In this document: positions 1-7,322 of the stretch, in pieces
How positions within the stretch are numbered: position 1 is the first letter of the stretch
How the letters are laid out: each line of letters opens with the position of its first letter
Source of the DNA: CAXMQS01 sp964195995
GTDB taxonomy: Bacteria; Actinomycetota; Acidimicrobiia; Spongiisociales; JAOTWH01
Assembly (NCBI GenBank): GCA_964195995.1
Contig: CAXMQS010000060.1
Location: forward strand, 1-40,868
DNA: 40,868 bases
Direction of reading: 5' to 3'
Notes under the pieces: model-generated
What the model saw: the letters and a program-made list of their open reading frames with translations, nothing else
Databases searched by the model: none
Told to the model about the DNA's origin: nothing
Made by a program: the position numbers and the translations under genes

Positions 1-252
1 GAGGGTGTGGTACTCACCATGTTCGACGCCCGCACCGCGCTGGCTGCAGATGTGGTCAAGGAAGTTAGGGCACACTTTGGGGAGGTCGCTTACCACACCG
101 TGATTCCCCGGACGGTACGCCTCTCTGAGGCGCCGTCCCACGGCGAGCCCATCGAGGTCATCGACCCGATGAGTAGAGGAGCGATCGCCTATCGAGAAAT
201 GGGTCGCGAGTTCAGGAGGAGGCATGGCCGCACGGAAAGCGGGACTGGGTAA
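1..252 (+). CDS. parA: Chromosome-partitioning ATPase ParA (3' end only)
   Basis: This is the last ~83 codons of a ParA/Soj-type ATPase; the 5' end, with the Walker motifs, lies outside the window. The visible segment contains the family's conserved C-terminal stretch (VLTMFDART near the start, then TVIPRTVRLSEAPSHGEPI), which is typical of chromosomal ParA. ParA binds DNA non-specifically in its ATP form and, with ParB bound at parS, drives origin segregation. The stop (TAA, 250-252) lies 29 bp inside parB, so the two genes are translationally coupled as in most actinobacteria. Identification is secure because of the motif and the following parB. Confidence 0.93.
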   Translation, partial: EGVVLTMFDARTALAADVVKEVRAHFGEVAYHTVIPRTVRLSEAPSHGEPIEVIDPMSRGAIAYREMGREFRRRHGRTESGTG

Positions 253-1072
253 AGGTCTCGAATCACTGATCCCGGTGGATCACCCCGATAGGGGCTACCC
301 CTTTATCGGTGTTGATCAGGTTTCGCCGAACCCGGATCAACCGCGCCGCAATTTCGACGACGCTGCCCTGGAGGGCCTTGCCGCTTCTATTCGCGAGGTT
401 GGAGTGCTACAGCCTGTCATCGTGGCCGAGACCGCTGACGGCTACGTGCTTGTAGCAGGGGAGCGCCGGTGGAGAGCCGCCCGGATGGCTGGTTTGACGG
501 ATATCCCGGCCGTGGTGCGCGACGCCAACGAGACGGGAACGCTGTCTGAGGCTCTGATCGAGAACGTCCAGAGAGAGGATCTGACGGCCCTCGAGGAGGC
601 AGCCGGCTATCAGCAACTCCTGGATGATTATGGAATGACGCACGAGGATGTTGGCAGCCGGGTTGGGAAGAGTCGCGGCGCCGTCACCAACGCCTTGCGC
701 CTACTGACCCTGCCCCCTGCGGTGCAGGGCATGTTGGAGCGCCGTGAACTCGCCGCGGGGGCGGCCAGGGCGCTGGCAGGCCTCGAAGACGAGGCATATG
801 CGGTGTATATCGCAGAGAGAGCCGTGGATCAGGGCTGGTCGGTGCGCCAGGTCGAGGACGCCGTCCGCACCAGACTGGGGAATGCGACGGCCCCGCCAAA
901 GCGAACACGTGCTGAGCGCCCGGGACCGGTCATCGAATTGGAGTCGAGGCTCGCCGAGCACCTGGATGCTCCAGTCAAGATCGACTACGGCACCCGTGGC
1001 GGCAAGGTGGTCGTGCGCTTCCGAGATCTCGATGCTCTTGAATCGATCTATAGGCGCATGTTCGGCGACTGA
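224..1072 (+). CDS. parB: Chromosome-partitioning protein ParB
   Basis: This 282-residue protein is a ParB/Spo0J CTPase that loads at parS sites and spreads around the origin. The N-terminal ParB/Srx domain (about residues 28-115) carries the CTP-binding box GERRWRAAR near residue 78 and the ENVQRED motif near residue 113. A helix-turn-helix DNA-binding segment follows (about 125-185, with VGKSRGAVTNALRLL), then a C-terminal dimerisation region. The N-terminal RKAGLGKGLESLIP resembles the ParA-stimulating peptide of the family. The ATG overlaps the end of parA and is preceded by AGGAGG inside parA, which supports this start. The gene meets the CwlM-like gene tail to tail with 20 bp between them. 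Confidence 0.97.
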   Translation: MAARKAGLGKGLESLIPVDHPDRGYPFIGVDQVSPNPDQPRRNFDDAALEGLAASIREVGVLQPVIVAETADGYVLVAGERRWRAARMAGLTDIPAVVRDANETGTLSEALIENVQREDLTALEEAAGYQQLLDDYGMTHEDVGSRVGKSRGAVTNALRLLTLPPAVQGMLERRELAAGAARALAGLEDEAYAVYIAERAVDQGWSVRQVEDAVRTRLGNATAPPKRTRAERPGPVIELESRLAEHLDAPVKIDYGTRGGKVVVRFRDLDALESIYRRMFGD

Positions 1073-1092
1073 TTTAGTTCAGTACAACATTC

Positions 1093-2064
1093 CTATTGGC
1101 GGCTCTCAGGGGGTCGGGCCAGCAGCGCCAGTAGGCCTGCCGCAGCCGCGATTCCCGTACCCTCGCCGAGCTCGGCGTCGTTGATGACGACTGCTGGAGC
1201 CCGTGTCTCGCGCAGCATGTTGTAGGCCCGTCCACCGATCTGCATTCTGAGGGCTCCGCCGATCTCGGTCGCTATCCGTCTTCCTGCCTCGCTTGACGAA
1301 CGCTCGGTAGCGAAGAAATAGCAACCATCGCCGTCCGCTGCTGTCAAACCGAAGGAAAGAACGAGGTCTATGCCCAATCGATTGATGCGGGCCGCCCGCA
1401 GCGAGGCCTCGGGGGCGGTGTCTTCAGACCGAGAAATGAGAACGACGGCTCCCTTCTCTCGCAACACGGTGGATGCGGCCGTTACCGCGCGCCAGGCAGC
1501 CGAGCTCTCTTCAGGGGTACGGGCAGCAGGATCAAGCATGATGCGCAGTCCGGCGACGGTCGTTGGCAGCTCCGATATCCATCGGCGCTCCGCCACTTCG
1601 CGCCTGCCATCCTTGCTCGTCGCCCTCTTCACGAGCTCTAGCTCATTGGCGACCTCCCCCCCGGCTATTCCATCTTCTGCCATATTGCGGTTTCGCTGAA
1701 AGTCAAGGAGGGCCCGCAAGGTGTCGGGACCGAGGATTCCATCTTCCTTGCCGGAGTCGAAACCCAGCGAGTTGAGTGCCGTCTGCAGCTCGAACACGTC
1801 GTCGCCGCGGATCATGGGGCGTCTGTGATAGAGCAGCCGATCGCCGAGGCGATGCCCCGAGTTGGCGAGGTCTCGCCACGTGTCGGTCCCAACGATGCCG
1901 TCGGCGTCAAGGCCGCGCTTGGCCTGGAAAGCCATGACGGCTGTCTTTGTGTCGGGACCGAAGACCCCACCCGCGTCTGAGCCTATGTCGAAACCCAAAG
2001 CCGCGAGTCGAGCCTGAATGTCCCTTACAGCCTCTCCCGACGACCCCAACCGATATAGCTTCAT
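1093..2064 (-). CDS. CwlM-like protein: two PG-binding domains plus degenerate amidase_3 domain
   Basis: The protein has 323 residues and no signal peptide (it starts MKLYRLGSSG), so it is probably cytoplasmic. Two PG_binding_1 repeats are visible at about 5-65 and 80-140, each with the D-G-x-x-G-x-x-T pattern. Residues ~172-320 look like an N-acetylmuramoyl-L-alanine amidase (amidase_3) fold, but the zinc and catalytic positions are not kept: DPGHGG reads DPAART (178-183), SIHANA reads SFGLTA (237-242) and VLVE reads VVIN (292-295). Position beside trxA-trxB and parB matches mycobacterial cwlM, which acts as a regulator of peptidoglycan precursor synthesis and not simply as a hydrolase. I infer a regulatory pseudo-amidase. 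Downstream of the trxA terminator it probably has its own promoter. Confidence 0.85.
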   Translation of the reverse strand: MKLYRLGSSGEAVRDIQARLAALGFDIGSDAGGVFGPDTKTAVMAFQAKRGLDADGIVGTDTWRDLANSGHRLGDRLLYHRRPMIRGDDVFELQTALNSLGFDSGKEDGILGPDTLRALLDFQRNRNMAEDGIAGGEVANELELVKRATSKDGRREVAERRWISELPTTVAGLRIMLDPAARTPEESSAAWRAVTAASTVLREKGAVVLISRSEDTAPEASLRAARINRLGIDLVLSFGLTAADGDGCYFFATERSSSEAGRRIATEIGGALRMQIGGRAYNMLRETRAPAVVINDAELGEGTGIAAAAGLLALLARPPESRQ

Positions 2065-2083
2065 GTCCCTATGTTGCCACGAA

Positions 2084-2109
2084 AGAACCCCGCCGTAAGG
2101 CGGGGTTCT
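2084..2109 (-). terminator. Hairpin terminator after trxA
   Basis: A perfect 11-bp stem (AGAACCCCGCC / GGCGGGGTTCT) with a 4-nt GTAA loop sits in the 66-bp gap between the trxA stop and the CwlM-like start. Read on the minus strand it is followed by a short TTTCG run, so termination of the trxB-trxA transcript is likely but may be leaky. Confidence 0.75.
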
Positions 2110-2130
2110 CGGTGATGGGAAGGGCGTTGC

Positions 2131-2457
2131 TCAGACCAGGTATTCGGCAAGGTCGGCCAGCAGTGCTTCCTTGGGACGGGCTCCGACGATGCGCTTCTTC
2201 TCGACGCCGTCCTGGAAGACGATCAGCGTCGGAATGCTCATCACGTCGTAGCTCATCGCCGACTGCGGGTTCTCGTCGACATTGAGCTTGGCGATGGTGA
2301 TCTTCTCTCCATGGGTCGTTGCGACCTCGTCGAGGACAGGGGCGATCATGCGGCACGGGCCGCACCATTCAGCCCAGAAGTCAACCAGTGTCGGCTTGGA
2401 CGAGCCGACCGTGTCTGTGAAATCGGCGTCTGTGATCTTTACGGTGTTTTCTGACAT
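2131..2457 (-). CDS. trxA: Thioredoxin
   Basis: This 108-residue thioredoxin has the usual length and fold landmarks: VDFWAEWCGPCRMIAP with the redox pair WCGPC near residues 31-35, the cis-proline segment SIPTLIVF near residues 74-81, and a conserved C-terminal helix. It is the cytoplasmic disulfide reductase recharged by TrxB, encoded immediately upstream (66 bp away) on the same strand. The pairing and position beside the SigM-like genes and cwlM match the actinobacterial trxB-trxA locus. In several actinobacteria this locus is controlled by an oxidative-stress sigma factor, so control by the sigma factor encoded upstream is plausible, though no promoter was identified here. Confidence 0.97.
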   Translation of the reverse strand: MSENTVKITDADFTDTVGSSKPTLVDFWAEWCGPCRMIAPVLDEVATTHGEKITIAKLNVDENPQSAMSYDVMSIPTLIVFQDGVEKKRIVGARPKEALLADLAEYLV

Positions 2458-2523
2458 GTGGGGCGGCTGAAGCCTCCACCTCCTTTTGCTTACGCAGGCA
2501 ATGTAACCAAGCCAGAGGGGCTG

Positions 2524-3441
2524 TCATTCCCTCGCTTCGAGCCACCGCTCGGCATCGATGGCTGCGGCACATCCCGAGCCCGCTGCTGTGATGGCCTGTC
2601 GGTAGACGAAATCGACTACGTCGCCCCCCGCGAACACGCCGGGAACTGAGGTGGCGGTGCCCTCGAAGACCTCGATATACCCCTTCTCGTTCAGCTCGAG
2701 CTGCCCCTCGAAGAGAGTCGTGTTGGGGGTGTGGCCGATCGCGACAAAAACACCGTCTGTCTTGAGCTCGGTCGTGTCGTCCGTCTTGACGTTGCGGACC
2801 GCCACGCCGGAGACCGTGCCGTCCCCGAGGATCTCGTCGACAACGCTATCCCAGATGACTTCGATCTTGGGATGATCGAGCGCTCTTTGCACCATGATCT
2901 TTGAGGCGCGGAACTCGTCGCGGCGATGGATGATCGTGACCTTGGAGGCGAACTTGGTCAGGAAGATGGCCTCTTCCATGGCCGAATCGCCTCCGCCAAC
3001 TACTACGAGCTCCTTCTCCTTGAAGAAGAAGCCATCGCAAGTGGCGCAGGCCGAAACCCCGAAGCCGCGTAGTGCCTCTTCGCCTGGAACCTCGAGCCAA
3101 CGGGCGGAGGCTCCGGTTGAGATGATGATGGCATCCGACTCGTACTCGTCAGCTCCGACCCACACCCTGAATGGAGTGGAGCTGAAGTCGACCTTGGTGA
3201 CATCTGCAGTGACGATGCGAGTTCCGAACCGCTCTGCCTGCTTGCGGAATTGATCCATCAACTCAGGACCCATGATCCCGTCTGGGAAGCCGGGGTAGTT
3301 CTCAACGTCGGTGGTCAACATGAGTTGGCCGCCTGCCTGGGCTCCCTCGATCATGAAGGGGTTGAGGTCGGCGCGGGCCGCGTAGATGGCCCCGGTCAGT
3401 CCGGCCGGGCCGGACCCGATGATGGTTACTCGTTCAGACAT
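2524..3441 (-). CDS. trxB: Thioredoxin-disulfide reductase
   Basis: This is a 305-residue low-molecular-weight flavoprotein that reduces thioredoxin with NADPH. The FAD-binding GSGPAG is at residues 9-14, the redox-active CATC at 132-135, the NADPH-binding GGGDSAMEEA follows just after, and the FAD motif with GVFAGGDVVD is near the C-terminus. The frame is open upstream, but the ATG at 3441 is preferred: AAGGAGA lies just upstream and the resulting N-terminus (MSERVTIIGSGPAG) is typical. The start overlaps the stop of the preceding membrane protein gene by 8 bp, indicating translational coupling. trxA lies 66 bp downstream. Confidence 0.96.
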   Translation of the reverse strand: MSERVTIIGSGPAGLTGAIYAARADLNPFMIEGAQAGGQLMLTTDVENYPGFPDGIMGPELMDQFRKQAERFGTRIVTADVTKVDFSSTPFRVWVGADEYESDAIIISTGASARWLEVPGEEALRGFGVSACATCDGFFFKEKELVVVGGGDSAMEEAIFLTKFASKVTIIHRRDEFRASKIMVQRALDHPKIEVIWDSVVDEILGDGTVSGVAVRNVKTDDTTELKTDGVFVAIGHTPNTTLFEGQLELNEKGYIEVFEGTATSVPGVFAGGDVVDFVYRQAITAAGSGCAAAIDAERWLEARE

Positions 3442-3739
3442 CTGGCGTCTCCTTGGGATCGCGCTTGCGCCATACCAACAACGCGACGACCAAGAACAAT
3501 CCCCCGATGATGGCGTAGCCAACCTCCGTGCCGACAAGTTCTCCGAGGACGCGAGAAACGCCTATGAGAAGGAAGATGACGGCTATGAGTCCCAGGATGG
3601 CGAGCACCGTCCCTGCCGCCGCCCATTTGGCGACACTCTCGGCCTTACCGACGGTGAGGGAGCGGGCCTTGGCCGCCGCCGACTCGAGTGAGTCTGCGAT
3701 CTTTACCGGATAATCAGGTTCTTGGTCACGATCTGTCAT
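3434..3739 (-). CDS. Small membrane protein, phage-holin-superfamily-like
   Basis: The protein has about 101 residues if it starts at ATG 3739 (MTDRDQEPDYPVK...). A charged N-terminal region with a short Ala/Lys-rich helix is followed by two hydrophobic segments (about residues 40-62 and 66-88), ending in RKRDPKETPDV. This layout resembles the 'phage holin family' small membrane proteins common in actinobacterial operons; I do not infer a lytic role. It lies between the anti-sigma gene (25-bp gap) and trxB (8-bp overlap), so it belongs to the same transcription unit. Function unknown. An upstream start at 3793 would overlap the anti-sigma gene and add no recognisable sequence. Confidence 0.75.
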   Translation of the reverse strand: MTDRDQEPDYPVKIADSLESAAAKARSLTVGKAESVAKWAAAGTVLAILGLIAVIFLLIGVSRVLGELVGTEVGYAIIGGLFLVVALLVWRKRDPKETPDV

Positions 3740-3764
3740 GACCGCCGAGGTTAGTGCAGGCGCC

Positions 3765-4664
3765 CTACTGCTCGACTTGCGCGAGGACCTCACAGTTCAC
3801 GGCGTCCAAGGCGAGAACCAGTCTCGTCTCGTCGGTCAGCGTTACGAGAAGTATTAAGAACTCGGTGCCGGCGAAGTCGGCGGTGCCGATTGTGATGACG
3901 CTGTCAGCAGTATCGGCTAGCTCGAGCACTTCCTCGGGTGTGCACGTCACCGCGACCTCATCAGTCGCCGCGGCGAACTCCTGGCGGTAATAGCTCAATT
4001 CAGGGAGGGTCAACGCTCGGGAAACCGCTTCGTTCTCGATTCCTTGCGGAACCTCATCGAGGAACTTGTCGAGGTCATCAACCTGTCCGAAGTCGAGGAG
4101 AGACTCAGGCAGAGCGCCGTCGCGATCGAGACGGCCGCTGAACTCGGCGACGCCCCCCTCGGCCGCCCCCGTCGGCGCCGGAGCCTGGGCGGAAGGTGCT
4201 TCTGTCGCGGGCGGCGCAGTGGCCAGCGGAGCCTCGGCCGAGTCGGCTGCCGTTGGGCTTTCGGCGACCTCCTGAGTTGCGGCAATGGTGGTTGCTGAAG
4301 CAGCGGCGGCGTCGGAGTCAGTCGAAAGCAGGTTGACCAGGGGTGCCACCGCGATCAGAGCGACAACCACAGCCGCCGCCGTCGCCAAACCCATCCACGG
4401 GCGGCGCTGCGGCGCCTTCTCGACACGCGGAGATAGGCCAACGGCATCACCGACCTGGCGTCTGAGCTCGGATGATTCGGCCATCGTCAAGCCGGGACGC
4501 TCGGCCGTTGCGGTCGCCGCCAAGGAGGCTCGATGAGCCATCAGGTTCGTCGAGCACTCGTCACATCCGGCGAAGGACTCTTCAGCCGAGCGTGCTTGGT
4601 CGGCGTCGAGACGGCCTTCGGCCAGCGCCGCGATTAGGTCGAGATCGTGGTTGTGCATTGTCAC
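3765..4664 (-). CDS. Membrane-anchored anti-sigma factor for the adjacent SigM-like sigma
   Basis: The protein has 299 residues: a cytoplasmic anti-sigma domain (1-50), one transmembrane helix (about 91-113), a Ala/Pro/Thr-rich linker (about 115-165) and an extracytoplasmic domain with two Cys in the last 65 residues. The N-terminal domain has the CDEC pair (C34, C37) of zinc-binding anti-sigma factors, but the position four residues before the first Cys, normally His, is Ser30; His4 and His6 are the only nearby alternatives. It overlaps the sigma gene by 4 bp (ATGA at 4661-4664), which fixes the start and the partnership. It is predicted to hold the sigma factor at the membrane until an envelope or redox signal. 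Confidence 0.85.
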   Translation of the reverse strand: MTMHNHDLDLIAALAEGRLDADQARSAEESFAGCDECSTNLMAHRASLAATATAERPGLTMAESSELRRQVGDAVGLSPRVEKAPQRRPWMGLATAAAVVVALIAVAPLVNLLSTDSDAAAASATTIAATQEVAESPTAADSAEAPLATAPPATEAPSAQAPAPTGAAEGGVAEFSGRLDRDGALPESLLDFGQVDDLDKFLDEVPQGIENEAVSRALTLPELSYYRQEFAAATDEVAVTCTPEEVLELADTADSVITIGTADFAGTEFLILLVTLTDETRLVLALDAVNCEVLAQVEQ

Positions 4665-5233
4665 TCGTCCTTTAGATGTCCGGCACGGGGGCTGAGGTTC
4701 CCGAGCGCATCGGCCAGAAGGCGTCTTCCACGGAAGACCCTCGACTTGACGGTGCCGACTGGCACACCGAGGATCTCGGAGGCCTCGGCCAGTGCCGTTC
4801 CCTCGACATCCACCAGAACCACGGCGGCGCGGAATTCGGGAGGAAGCTCGGCGAGGGCCGCCTCGATGTCTGGCCGCAGTTCGACGGCTCGCAGCTCGTC
4901 CCCTGCAGTTAGATCGGGTGGCTCGTGGTGTTCGGGGAGTTGGGTTTCCGGCTTGCGTTTACGCCGCCGCAGCGCGTCGTAACAAGTGTTCATTGCCACC
5001 CGATAGAGCCAGGTACTGAAGGCGGATCTGCCGGCGAACCGGTCTGCTTTGCGCAACACCGTGACGAAGGTCTCCTGCGTGGCGTCGAGAGCAGCCTCGC
5101 GATCACGCAGCATCCGCAGACAGACCCCGAACACACGGTCCTCGTGCGCCGCCATCAGCTCTTCGAAGGCCAGCGAGTCGCCACCGAGGAACCGCTGGAC
5201 AAGCTCGTAGTCGGTATCTGCCCGATGGGTCAC
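4661..5233 (-). CDS. ECF RNA polymerase sigma factor, SigM-like
   Basis: This is a 190-residue ECF sigma factor. Region 2 spans about residues 15-90 (FEELMAAHEDRVFGVCLRML, then AALDATQETFVTVLR and STWLYRVAMNTCYDALRRR), and region 4 about 125-175 (LAELPPEFRAAVVLVDVEG ... EILGVPVGTVKSRVFRGRR). The GTG start at 5233 is chosen because its GTGA overlaps the stop of the upstream pseudokinase gene (5230-5233), and a longer frame upstream gives no family sequence. The order pseudokinase-sigma-anti-sigma-trxB-trxA-cwlM matches sigM of mycobacteria, so a role in envelope or thiol stress is likely; the regulon cannot be read from this window. Confidence 0.92.
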   Translation of the reverse strand: MTHRADTDYELVQRFLGGDSLAFEELMAAHEDRVFGVCLRMLRDREAALDATQETFVTVLRKADRFAGRSAFSTWLYRVAMNTCYDALRRRKRKPETQLPEHHEPPDLTAGDELRAVELRPDIEAALAELPPEFRAAVVLVDVEGTALAEASEILGVPVGTVKSRVFRGRRLLADALGNLSPRAGHLKDE

Positions 5234-6534
5234 GACGAGAACCGTACTTCTGAGACGGTCGTGTAGTAATACTCGCCACCATCGCGCGGCGGCAGGTCGG
5301 TGAACCACAGAAGCCAAGCGCCGCCATCCTGGGTAGAAACATCGATGGCGGTCTCCTCGGAGCCGAGCACCGCGGTCGCCAGCTGCGTCCACTCATCGAA
5401 CGTGGCAACTGGCTGCGGCGCCCACCCCACCACGATGGCCGTCCCTGCAGATCCGTCGATGGTGATCTTGTTCACCGACCCTTGAGACGTGAACACGACG
5501 CCGACGCCCGGTTTGATCAGCTGGAGAGGGTCGAAGTAGCGCTCGGTGCGCCAGGTCGTCGATTGCTGACCATCGATCAGGAGCGGAATATCTCCGTCAC
5601 GCTCCGAGCCGTCACCGAATGGGTCGAAGGTGCCGACCGCCGTGACCACAAGCTGTTGGCCCTCAGCCGGCGATCCGCCGCCATCTGCCGCTGTGGTGGC
5701 AACGGCGGCAGGGGAAGTTGCTGTCGGAGCTGGCGGCTGTCCTACCGGAAACAGCAGCGCGGAGTCTGTGTTCGAGTCGAGAGCGAAGCCGAGCACGATC
5801 ACCACGAGGGCGACGACGAGGAGTCCGCCGGCGATGGCCACCCAGCGCCAAGTCCACTCCGGTCGCGGCGGCGGAGTTGCTGGTGACGGAGCAGCTCTGA
5901 GTGCCGCGGCCAGGCCGGCTGCATTGAGCTTTCCAATGCGTGCCGCCCGGAGGGCCACATCCACAGAACGGGGGAGTCCCTCGGCCAGCTGGGATGGGGG
6001 CAGGTCGGTGACCCCACCAGCCAGGCCGGCGACCAGCGTTGCTGCCAGAGCAGCGGTGTCCGTCGCGGCGTCTCCTGTGAGGGTGGCGTACGGAGACAGC
6101 TTGGCGGGGTGGGCGGCCGAATAGAGGACGGCCGCGGGGCCGATCGCTCCATGGACCACATCGGCGGCATGCAGCTTGGCGAGGGCGTCTGCGAGGCCTG
6201 CGGCGTTGGGCAAGAAGTCGTCGAGAGGGATGGGCTCGCCCGCGGCGATGCGGTCCTCAATAGTCACTCCCCCAGCCCACTCCGTCACTGCGTATGCGGT
6301 GTCGTCACTCTCGTCGGCGGCGTAGACAGCGGCCAGGTGGTCGTGCGTTACCGCCGCCGCCGCCCTGACACCAGCGGTGAACGAGGAGCGACGACCCGGG
6401 TCGGCGTTGGGACCGATGATGCGCGCCAGCACCGGCCTGTCAAGCGTGAGGTCTGTGGCCAGCCACACCTCGCTGTCGCGCTCGCGGCCAAGACGAACCT
6501 CGAGATTGAAGCGGTCGGGCAGTGCTGCTGACAC
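5230..6534 (-). CDS. Pseudokinase-TM-discoidin-like protein (MviN C-terminal module, stand-alone)
   Basis: The 434-residue protein has three parts. Residues ~8-215 follow a Ser/Thr kinase fold but lack the catalytic residues: the VAIK position reads VLARI, HRDLKPxN reads HGAIGPAAV (128-136), and no DFG is seen. One transmembrane helix spans ~229-252. The extracytoplasmic C-terminus (~295-434) has DPFGDGSERDGD and LIDGQQSTTWRTERY, the pattern of the sugar-binding-like discoidin domain at the end of mycobacterial MviN (Rv3910). In mycobacteria this whole module is fused to the lipid II flippase MurJ; here no flippase part is attached or adjacent. It probably scaffolds FHA-domain or cell-wall proteins. 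The GTG start has no Shine-Dalgarno. Confidence 0.85.
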   Translation of the reverse strand: MSAALPDRFNLEVRLGRERDSEVWLATDLTLDRPVLARIIGPNADPGRRSSFTAGVRAAAAVTHDHLAAVYAADESDDTAYAVTEWAGGVTIEDRIAAGEPIPLDDFLPNAAGLADALAKLHAADVVHGAIGPAAVLYSAAHPAKLSPYATLTGDAATDTAALAATLVAGLAGGVTDLPPSQLAEGLPRSVDVALRAARIGKLNAAGLAAALRAAPSPATPPPRPEWTWRWVAIAGGLLVVALVVIVLGFALDSNTDSALLFPVGQPPAPTATSPAAVATTAADGGGSPAEGQQLVVTAVGTFDPFGDGSERDGDIPLLIDGQQSTTWRTERYFDPLQLIKPGVGVVFTSQGSVNKITIDGSAGTAIVVGWAPQPVATFDEWTQLATAVLGSEETAIDVSTQDGGAWLLWFTDLPPRDGGEYYYTTVSEVRFSS

Positions 6535-6560
6535 GGTCGGTCAGCGTAACGGGGGCGGTA

Positions 6561-7289
6561 TCAGGAGGCCGTCCGGAGAAGGAACAACCCATCCTCTAGC
6601 CGCTCGAAGCCGAGCCGGTTGTAAAGGCCGAGCGACTGCTCGTTGTCGAGTTGGGTGTTGAGGAACAGAGATCGGATCCCGCGCTGCCGTGCCCTGGCGG
6701 CTGCTGCCAAGAGGAGAGCTGTTCCTAAGCCAGATCCCTGTTGCCGCGGGTCGACGGCGATTCGTTGCAGGTAGGAATTGGATGCCCCATAGCCGATGAT
6801 GGCGAAGCCGGCCATGGGCTCGCCGACCGAAAGGATCTCGGAGTTCTTGGTCGAACGAAGTGCCTCCTCGAGACCATGTCGGTCCATGGCCCAGAACCCG
6901 TCGAAGGCGGCGGCATCGACGGATTCTGCCGCATCCAGATCCAACGTCGTGGCAACCTCATGGGTTGCGGGACCGAGCGGCTGAGTCAGGTCGAGTCGGA
7001 GTAAGACGAGTTCGAGGTAGGGCATGAATCCTGCTGCGGTCCACGTAGATTGACCGGCCATAGGAAGCGGTGGGCTGAATACGGCCGGAGCTCCGAGGTC
7101 GCTCAGCTCGGCTACACACGCTGCGAGGAATCGACTACTCCCCCTGATCAGTCGCAGGCTGGCCTCGTCGTTCCGGCTGTTCCACGGACGCGCTTTCGCC
7201 TCTGATATGGCGCGACGAAGGGTGAGCCGGCTTGGCCACTCTTGGCTAGGGGTTACGCGAATCGAACCCCGTCTTCTCTCTTTGCTCAC
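6561..7289 (-). CDS. GNAT-family N-acetyltransferase
   Basis: The C-terminal ~150 residues form a GNAT domain: the acetyl-CoA-binding loop appears as QRIAVDPRQQGSGLGTALL, followed by LFLNTQLDNEQSLGLYNRLGFERLED, the standard end of the fold. The N-terminal half looks like a weaker second GNAT-like repeat (RLIRGSSRFLAACVAELSD ... WTAAGFMPYLELVLLRLDL), so this may be a two-domain GNAT. Substrate unknown. I take the GTG at 7289 because the frame above it runs into the divergent deacetylase gene; the start is uncertain and no Shine-Dalgarno is visible. It lies 26 bp upstream of the pseudokinase gene and probably shares its transcript. Confidence 0.8.
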   Translation of the reverse strand: MSKERRRGSIRVTPSQEWPSRLTLRRAISEAKARPWNSRNDEASLRLIRGSSRFLAACVAELSDLGAPAVFSPPLPMAGQSTWTAAGFMPYLELVLLRLDLTQPLGPATHEVATTLDLDAAESVDAAAFDGFWAMDRHGLEEALRSTKNSEILSVGEPMAGFAIIGYGASNSYLQRIAVDPRQQGSGLGTALLLAAAARARQRGIRSLFLNTQLDNEQSLGLYNRLGFERLEDGLFLLRTAS

Positions 7290-7322
7290 AAATCGAGCGT
7301 AGTGATGCCAGAGTGGACGGCT

